Of a DNA stretch of 38,126 nucleotides, positions 32,713 to 38,126 are shown piece by piece (the first letter of the stretch is position 1; the number at the start of each line of letters is the position of its first letter). This DNA comes from a bacterium (GTDB lineage Bacteria > B130-G9). The stretch lies in assembly GCA_021160245.1 (NCBI GenBank), contig JAGHCW010000040.1:1-38126 (forward strand). Direction: 5' to 3'. The notes under the pieces are model-generated. The model was not told the DNA's origin. It made no database searches and saw only the letters and a program-made list of their open reading frames with translations. The position numbers and the translations under genes were made by a program.

Positions 32713-33864
32713 TTATTGCAGTCTCTCGACGGCCTCGCGGACTCTTTGCGTGGGCAGTGTCAGCGAAAACCGGACATAGCCATCGCCATGCTCACCAAAA
32801 ACAGTCCCGGGCGTTGCAAGAATCCCAAAGCGATCGAGCAATTGCTCAGAATATTCAGCAGCACGAACTCCGCCGGGAAGCCCAGCCCATATATAGAACG
32901 TCGCGCGAGGGATGCTCGCAGAAAGACCAAGAGCCCGAAGCGCCGGAACCAGAAGCTCCGCCCGCTCCCGATAAATCCCATTCGCTCCTGACGTGAACGA
33001 GCCGCAGCTTCGCATCGCCTCAATCGCTGCAATCTGAATCGGAACGAAAACGCCAGAATCAAGATTGTTCTTCATACTTCCCAGCGCCTCAATCAAGCCG
33101 CTATCGCCCGCCGCGAATCCCACGCGCCAGCCCGTCATGTTGAACGTCTTCGAGAGCGAAAAGAACTCGATAAGATTCCGCCTGTCGCCGCTGGATGCAA
33201 GCAGGCACGGCTGAGATGAGCCGTCAAGAATGGTCTCAATGTAAGCCGCGTCGTGGCAGAGCGCGATGTCGTGCTCCCGCGCAAACTGCGAGGCTAAAGT
33301 AAGGAACTCCGCTGACGCGCAGGCCCCGGTTGGATTGTTCGGGTAGTTCAGAAACATCAGCTTTGCGCGCTTGGCGATGGCCTCGTCGATCGAAGACAGG
33401 TCAGGTAAAAAGCCCCGGTCGGGAATTAGTGGCAAGGGCGCCGGCTCTCCTCCGGAAATGACTGCCGCCGAGTGATAGACGGGGTACGCTGGATTCGGGC
33501 AGAGCACTACGTCTCCCGGACTGACGACGCCGAGAGCTAGATGAACAAGGCCCTCTTTTGAGCCGATAAGCGCTATGACCTCCTTGTCTGGGTCAACGTT
33601 CACGCCAAATCTCCTAGCCAGCCAATCGGCACAAGCCTTTCGAAAGTCCGCCGTTCCGCGATAGGGGGGGTATTGGTGGTGTTTGCCGTTCTTCGCCGCC
33701 TCGCAGAGAGCTTGAACCACATCCGGCGGACTGGGCAGATCAGGATCGCCGACACCAAAATCGATGACATCAACTCCTGACGCCAGAGCATCGGCTTTCT
33801 TTGCGTCAAGACGCGCAAAAGGATACGAAGGAAGCAGGTCAAGACGATTGGCAAGATAGCGCAA
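32713..33864 (-). CDS. DapL-like class I aminotransferase
   Basis: This 383-residue PLP enzyme has the layout of LL-diaminopimelate aminotransferase and close relatives: RLDLLPSYPFARLDAKKADA at the N-terminus, GVGDPDLPSP, NPAYPVY, NYPNNPTGA and the PLP-lysine motif SLSKTFNMTGWRVGF. The start TTG 33864 (GGAG 9 bases upstream) gives the family N-terminus RYLANRLDLLPSYPF. TTG 33903 would add 13 residues. In DapL it would make LL-diaminopimelate from tetrahydrodipicolinate for lysine and cell wall. Subfamily members also act on other amino acids. The next gene, 75 bases downstream, is the ATP-grasp/FMN fusion, so it may supply that enzyme's substrate. The specific substrate is not certain. Confidence 0.85.
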   Translation of the reverse strand: MRYLANRLDLLPSYPFARLDAKKADALASGVDVIDFGVGDPDLPSPPDVVQALCEAAKNGKHHQYPPYRGTADFRKACADWLARRFGVNVDPDKEVIALIGSKEGLVHLALGVVSPGDVVLCPNPAYPVYHSAAVISGGEPAPLPLIPDRGFLPDLSSIDEAIAKRAKLMFLNYPNNPTGACASAEFLTLASQFAREHDIALCHDAAYIETILDGSSQPCLLASSGDRRNLIEFFSLSKTFNMTGWRVGFAAGDSGLIEALGSMKNNLDSGVFVPIQIAAIEAMRSCGSFTSGANGIYRERAELLVPALRALGLSASIPRATFYIWAGLPGGVRAAEYSEQLLDRFGILATPGTVFGEHGDGYVRFSLTLPTQRVREAVERLQ

Positions 33865-34514
33865 GAGAAGCGACTCCAGAAAACGTTGGTGACTGAAAGC
33901 CAAACAAGCGCTACTAAGCTAGCTGAGTCGCCCGCTAATGTCAAGAAGCGGAGGCTGGAGGATTCTCTTGATTTTGTGTCGCATAGTATGTGCACAAACT
34001 ATCTTGTGTCTCACATTCTTGGAAATCCGGCACACAAATCGTCTTGTCGCCCAAAAGTGGTACACAAAGTCGGAAGTGTTCTTGGTCTTATTGGGTGATG
34101 GTTGGGTTATTGGCTCCCTGAAGGGGAGCTACTACGGTAGCCGTGGGTGGCAACCCACGGAATCGGTTCAATATGCGCCGCATTCTAGACCGTGAAGGGC
34201 TTGTGCATAAAAGCGGCGCGACGCCGGGTCGAACATTTCCCGCAGCGACTCTTTGTTCCAAATCCGCTGGGCCCCAGCTTGCTCTGACTGCTTTGATCCG
34301 TGGGTGGTACCCACGGCTATTGCTGTGAATCCTCTTTGGGGATGTAGAGCACCGTCGGTGAACTCATACGTGGGAGCTCACACGATCATCCTGGTGGGCC
34401 TCATCAGTTGCGGCTCCATCAAATGAATACGAATGCTCCTCACACACATTAAGGTGCTTTCGCATAGCCACAAGTCCTGCTATATTCTGCCTTTTAGTAC
34501 TTAGGGAGAACTCA
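33865..34514. other. 650-base divergent intergenic region with repeats
   Basis: The region separates the minus-strand aminotransferase from the plus-strand sulfatase-like gene and must hold both promoters. It contains three degenerate ACACAAA-type repeats (33992-34070) and a hairpin-bounded element (34113-34319). A good -10 hexamer, TATATT (34481-34486), lies 28 bases before the sulfatase start, without a clear -35. I found no gene in it. Confidence 0.6.
34113..34319. repeat. MITE/REP-like element bounded by inverted hairpins
   Basis: A hairpin of GCTCCC (34113-34118) with GGGAGC (34124-34129) is followed by CCGTGGGT (34141-34148) with ACCCACGG (34153-34160). The same CCGTGGGT/ACCCACGG palindrome recurs at 34298-34316. 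With flanks the two ends read TAGCCGTGGGT outward from each side, so they form terminal inverted repeats of an element of about 182 bases (34138-34319). Inside, GCGCCGC (34175-34181) pairs with GCGGCGC (34213-34219). There is no coding capacity for a transposase. Confidence 0.6.
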
Positions 34515-36863
34515 ATGAGAGTTGCGCGAATTGTTCTTGTTGTCGCCTTGGTCCCAGTGGTCCTGACGGTCTTGTTTCTGGCGCTTAATCGCCACGATTC
34601 CGATGTTGCCCCAGTTTGCGGTTGGAACATGATCGACTCGCTTGAGAAGGGCAAGCTTCTGCTCGCCGGGTCTGAATCGATCATCCGCGAGTTTGCCGAT
34701 GTTTCGACCAACAACGACTCCTACATCTCGGCCAATCGGCTCGGGATGAAGAAGAAAGTCACGATAGCAAGCGAGCAGCGGAGCGTGGTCTTTGCTCCAA
34801 GCCCGTTGACGATGCAGTTTGAGGTTCAAGTCCCCGCAGCTGGTGTCTTGGATTTCGGCTATGGGATTTCCCCGGAGGCCTGGTCGAAGCTGGGAGATGG
34901 CACGCTATTTGAGGTCACGGCCTTGGACGGGAAGGTAAGGCGCGTGCTGTTCAGTGACTACATCAACCCGAAGGCGCGGAAGGAGGACCGCAAGTGGTTC
35001 GACGCGCGGATTGATCTCTCCGAGTTTGCGGGCAAGTCGGTCCGGCTCGAGTTCAGCACCCGAGGTACATACCGTGTGGAGCCTCCATTCAAGCGGGCGC
35101 CGGACAACAGATTCGACTACGCATTCTGGAGCAACCCGCATGTCTTCTCCGAAAATGAATGGGCCGGCCGGCCTAACGTCATCCTCATCAGCATAGACAC
35201 ACTGCGGGCGGACCACGTCTCGTGCTTGGGACATGAGCGAAAGACGACTCCGAATTTGGACGAGCTTGCGGGCGATTCTCTCCTCTTTGAGCGATGCGTA
35301 ACGCCAGCGCCCTGGACGCTGCCGGCGCACGCCTCGCTTCTTACGGGTCTTTTGCCCTCGAGACACGGCGTGCAGAACTATTATCAGAGTCTTTCAGACG
35401 AGGCGCTCACCATTGCCGAGGTTCTGCGCAGTAGTTCATTTCTGACACTGGGCGTTGGGAGTTTTGATTACTTGTTCCCCGACTATGGCCTCGTTCAGGG
35501 CTACGACGAGTATTTCTTCCGTTACCCTTTGCGAGCAGATACGATCGTTCGCAAGGGACTGGATTGGCTCGATCTGCATCACGGACGGCAGTTTTTTCTC
35601 TTTCTACACATTTTCGATTGCCACGATCCATACAACGCGCCTTCTCCCTATGACAAAATGTTTTGCGAGCGGGCCGGGGACATCAAGAAGGAGCACAAAA
35701 GCCCCATTACCGCGTTTGTTGGCAGAGGAAGACGACCTTCCGACAGGGACATCGAGCTCATAACATCGCTATATGACGGGGAGATAAGGTTCGTCGATGA
35801 GCAGCTCCGCTTTCTATTTAAACGGCTAAAAGAACTCGGGATATGGGATAAGACGATGATCGTCGTAACCTCGGACCACGGCGAGGAGTTCTATGAGCAT
35901 AGATCGTTTGGGCACGGGCTTAAGCTCTTTGACGAGCAAATTATGGTCCCTCTTATCATAAAATTACCCCATTCGCGAATCAAAGGGCGGAGAATCAAGC
36001 AACAGGTCGGGTTGATAGACGTGCTGCCCAGCGTGCTTGATGGCCTAGGCATCAAGACGCCTGATGATATAGACGGGCGGTCGCTGCTTTCCGGGCTTGA
36101 TTCTCGCCTGAAATCAGGCATCAAAGGCGAGGAGTATTACATCTCAGAGACGGTTGCTCAGGGGATCAGGCGCAATTGCCTCCGATTTCATTCCCACAAA
36201 TACATCTCCGCAAATCGCTATAACTACAAGGGGCTTGTGTTTCGCAACTTGGAGTCCCTTTTTGATCTTGTGCATGATGATGGCGAGAACGAGAATCTAG
36301 CACTGAGAGAGCCCGAGCTGGCGCGATCTCTACGACTTGAATCATCCGAGCAGCTCTATGAGCTCGATAGGCCCGGCTGGCGCCTCGTCTTCTCGACGCC
36401 GAGCAAGCGTACGAAGTTCACGGGCAGAATCGAGACGGATGGCGCCATAAAGAACATCTACAGCCTTCCATGTGGAGGCGAGGCTCTGAATGCCAGTTAC
36501 AATACGATAGAGTTTGTAAAGGACGTCACGACATACGAGAGCACGCTCTATTTTGAGATCGAGCCCGCTGATGCAGAAGTTAGGATGGAGATTGTGATCG
36601 ATGGCAGCTCGGAATGCCTAGCACAGATCATGCTAGGCTCAGGCGGAGCGCATCCGACCGACAACCCATTCAGCATCTCCCGGTCGCAGGCGCTAGCCGA
36701 TATGAACGACCTGATAGGCCTTCTGAATGAGAGAGGGAAGCAGGAGGGTATTCTCGTAATGGCTACGTCGGGGAAAGAGAAGGCCCCACTGCGGTTGGTC
36801 AAGCCGGCGACGATCAATGCGAGGCGTCGGGAGGGACTGAAAGCCCTGGGCTATATGAGATGA
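34515..36863 (+). CDS. Membrane-anchored sulfatase-like hydrolase with Thr at the nucleophile position
   Basis: This 782-residue protein starts at an ATG with GGGAG 7 bases upstream. It has one N-terminal membrane helix (residues 5-23), a beta-sandwich domain (about 60-215) and an alkaline-phosphatase/sulfatase fold (about 220-560). The first metal Asp is D228 (ISIDTLRAD), later metal ligands lie in TSDHGEEF and GHGLKLFDE, and a further beta domain completes the protein. The usual CxPxR or SxPxR nucleophile motif is replaced by APWTLPAHASLLTG, with Thr268 in the nucleophile place. It should therefore not need formylglycine and may act as a phosphatase or phosphotransferase rather than a sulfatase. 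It probably works on the periplasmic side. A terminator-like hairpin follows. Confidence 0.88.
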   Translation: MRVARIVLVVALVPVVLTVLFLALNRHDSDVAPVCGWNMIDSLEKGKLLLAGSESIIREFADVSTNNDSYISANRLGMKKKVTIASEQRSVVFAPSPLTMQFEVQVPAAGVLDFGYGISPEAWSKLGDGTLFEVTALDGKVRRVLFSDYINPKARKEDRKWFDARIDLSEFAGKSVRLEFSTRGTYRVEPPFKRAPDNRFDYAFWSNPHVFSENEWAGRPNVILISIDTLRADHVSCLGHERKTTPNLDELAGDSLLFERCVTPAPWTLPAHASLLTGLLPSRHGVQNYYQSLSDEALTIAEVLRSSSFLTLGVGSFDYLFPDYGLVQGYDEYFFRYPLRADTIVRKGLDWLDLHHGRQFFLFLHIFDCHDPYNAPSPYDKMFCERAGDIKKEHKSPITAFVGRGRRPSDRDIELITSLYDGEIRFVDEQLRFLFKRLKELGIWDKTMIVVTSDHGEEFYEHRSFGHGLKLFDEQIMVPLIIKLPHSRIKGRRIKQQVGLIDVLPSVLDGLGIKTPDDIDGRSLLSGLDSRLKSGIKGEEYYISETVAQGIRRNCLRFHSHKYISANRYNYKGLVFRNLESLFDLVHDDGENENLALREPELARSLRLESSEQLYELDRPGWRLVFSTPSKRTKFTGRIETDGAIKNIYSLPCGGEALNASYNTIEFVKDVTTYESTLYFEIEPADAEVRMEIVIDGSSECLAQIMLGSGGAHPTDNPFSISRSQALADMNDLIGLLNERGKQEGILVMATSGKEKAPLRLVKPATINARRREGLKALGYMR

Positions 36864-36880
36864 TCCCGGTAGGCAGCGAA

Positions 36881-36910
36881 TGCGGAGGCGCCGCATCTCC
36901 CTTTTGTTGC
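36881..36910 (+). terminator. Probable terminator of the sulfatase-like gene
   Basis: ATGCGG (36881-36886) pairs perfectly with CCGCAT (36892-36897) around AGGCG, followed by CTCCCTTTTGTTG. It begins 17 bases after the stop codon. Confidence 0.5.
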
Positions 36911-36971
36911 CATTTCCGCCGAATGTTTGTTCTTCTTTCTGTCAGATATATATTACTCAGACAGAGATCGC

Positions 36972-37001
36972 TTGTCTTTTTGACAGCCTTCTGAGTATAT
37001 T
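36972..37001 (+). promoter_or_regulatory. Candidate sigma70 promoter for the carbamoyltransferase gene
   Basis: TTGTCT (36972-36977) and TATATT (36996-37001) are 18 bases apart, 66 bases before the start codon. A second -35-like TTGACA overlaps the spacer (36980-36985). The upstream hairpin at 36881 separates it from the previous gene. Confidence 0.45.
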
Positions 37002-37067
37002 ATCAGCTCGTTTCTCGGCCCCGCGGGTTAAAGGTTGCAGCGAACACAATGGGAGTTCAAAAAAGAC

Positions 37068-38126
37068 ATGTTCGTTCTCGGGTTTAACGCCTACTTGCAC
37101 GATTCGGCGGCTTGCATCGTCAAGGATGGTGAGGTCCTTGCATTTGCGGAGGAGGAGAGATTTACCCGCAGAAAACATGCCTATGAGTTCCCTGAAAACG
37201 CGATCAGGTTCTGCCTCGACTTTGCGGGGATAAAGCTCAGCGACGTTGACCGTGTTGGATTCTTCTGGAACCCATACAAAGAGATATTTTACAAGTGGCT
37301 GCCGTTCATCAGGTTCCTGCCATTCTCACTCTCGCTTTTCAAGCGTAATGCTGCGATAAACCCGTTCGTGAGGCGCATCGCCTCGATGCTCCGAGCAAAG
37401 CAAGTTCTTTTCTCGCTGTTCGATGAGACGGGGGGCCGAAACCTGCCAGCATTTGAGTTTGTCGATCATCACAAGGCCCATGCCGCAAGCTGCTATCTCG
37501 TCTCGCCTTTTGATGAGGCGGCGATATTCGTCGCGGATGGCTATGCCGAACACGACAGCACGCTTCTTGCGCACGGGCGGGGCGGAGATATTACGCCACT
37601 TGAAACGGTCAAGTTTCCTGTGTCGCTCGGCCAGCTTTATGGAGCGATAACAGAATATCTCGGCTTCAAGATATGCAACGGTGAGGGCAAGGTCATGGCG
37701 CTTGCGTCATTTGGTGAGCCGAAGTATGAGGACCTTTTCGACAGGATCATCTTGCCCAGAAGTAACGGCAAGTATGACTTCGATTTCAGCTATCTGGGCT
37801 ATCAGCGCTATGGATTGCTTAAGACGGTTTCCGACAAGTTCATTGCAGAGACTGCTCCCATCCGTGAGCGCGAGAGCGAAATGGAGAGCGTCTATTTCGA
37901 CGTAGCGGCCAGCTTGCAGCAAGCGCTGGAGAAGCAGTACTTCAGGATGCTGAACGTCCTTTATGAACGGACCGGAAGCCCGAACATCTGCCTCGCCGGC
38001 GGAATGGTGCTGAACAGCGTGGCAAACGGCAAGATACGAGAGAACACCCCGTTTGAGAATATCTTCATTCAGCCCGCCGCAAATGACGCCGGCTGCTCGC
38101 TTGGGTCCGCCGTCTATCTGTACTAC
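37068..38126 (+). CDS. Carbamoyltransferase (NodU/CmcH/TobZ type), 3' end missing
   Basis: The frame is open from ATG 37068 to the window end (353 codons). It was identified by direct translation, since no stop is reached. GGGAG lies 12 bases upstream. The protein opens with VLGFNAYLHDSAACIVKDGEV, the family N-terminus, and continues with AEEERFTRRKH, VDHHKAHAASCY (metal-binding His cluster), DGYAEHDST, GKVMALASFGEP and LAGGMVLNSVANGKI. The family transfers a carbamoyl group from carbamoyl phosphate, by way of carbamoyl-adenylate, to hydroxyl groups of sugars, antibiotics or lipids. The visible part covers most of the ASKHA-like domain. The YrdC-like C-terminal part lies outside. Together with the upstream sulfatase-like enzyme it hints at a polysaccharide or glycoconjugate modification locus. 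Confidence 0.9.
   Translation, partial: MFVLGFNAYLHDSAACIVKDGEVLAFAEEERFTRRKHAYEFPENAIRFCLDFAGIKLSDVDRVGFFWNPYKEIFYKWLPFIRFLPFSLSLFKRNAAINPFVRRIASMLRAKQVLFSLFDETGGRNLPAFEFVDHHKAHAASCYLVSPFDEAAIFVADGYAEHDSTLLAHGRGGDITPLETVKFPVSLGQLYGAITEYLGFKICNGEGKVMALASFGEPKYEDLFDRIILPRSNGKYDFDFSYLGYQRYGLLKTVSDKFIAETAPIRERESEMESVYFDVAASLQQALEKQYFRMLNVLYERTGSPNICLAGGMVLNSVANGKIRENTPFENIFIQPAANDAGCSLGSAVYLYY

Noticed and set aside
1-38126. CRISPR array or complete insertion sequence
   Set aside because: I saw no evenly spaced identical direct repeats with unique spacers, and no transposase or integrase gene.

Overview
The window comes from a Gram-negative bacterium that I cannot place to species or phylum. 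The evidence for a diderm envelope is an AsmA-type protein, a predicted outer-membrane beta-barrel, lipoprotein and Tat signal peptides, and a Bat operon. The informational block tRNA-Val / thrS-infC-rpmI-rplT / zapA / 6S-like RNA / rny-ymdB resembles deltaproteobacteria and some uncultured candidate phyla. Base composition is moderately GC-rich by eye. GTG and TTG starts are common, and many adjacent genes overlap by 1-4 bases.

Layout. (1) 1-2964: the 3' part of a large secreted Ig-like repeat protein. (2) 3.1-6.1 kb: endonuclease IV (minus strand), a Tat-exported orphan and a secreted SUMF1-fold protein. The SUMF1-fold protein shares an N-terminal module with the C-terminus of the first protein. 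(3) 6.2-13.2 kb: translation and RNA metabolism. This block holds tRNA-Val(GAC), a ThrS without TGS domain, infC starting on ATA inside the thrS stop region, rpmI, a long gap, rplT, a coiled-coil gene, zapA, a 6S-like RNA, rny (with a frameshift near its 3' end) and ymdB. (4) 13.2-16.7 kb: a secreted C25/gingipain-like peptidase and an EamA transporter. (5) 16.7-25.9 kb, minus strand: a Bat operon (VWA protein, BatC, BatD, BatE) followed by a 1493-residue AsmA-like protein. (6) 25.9-29.5 kb: an intergenic region with REP-like hairpins and a hicA toxin remnant, a SAM hydrolase (minus), and a plus-strand TlpA / DUF4266 / DUF3570 unit. (7) 29.6-33.9 kb, minus strand: a DapL-like aminotransferase, an ATP-grasp ligase fused to an FMN-dependent alpha-hydroxy-acid dehydrogenase, and an ABC ATPase. 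(8) 33.9-38.1 kb: a hairpin-bounded repeat element, a membrane-anchored sulfatase-like protein, and a carbamoyltransferase cut by the window end.

The informational block is a conserved housekeeping cluster. The Bat/AsmA operon and the TlpA/DUF4266/DUF3570 unit act in the envelope. The aminotransferase / ATP-grasp-FMN fusion / ABC group is the most unusual metabolic unit. The points most worth a second look are that fusion, the ATA start of infC, the 6S-like RNA, the split rpmI-rplT pair, the repeat elements and the hicA remnant.
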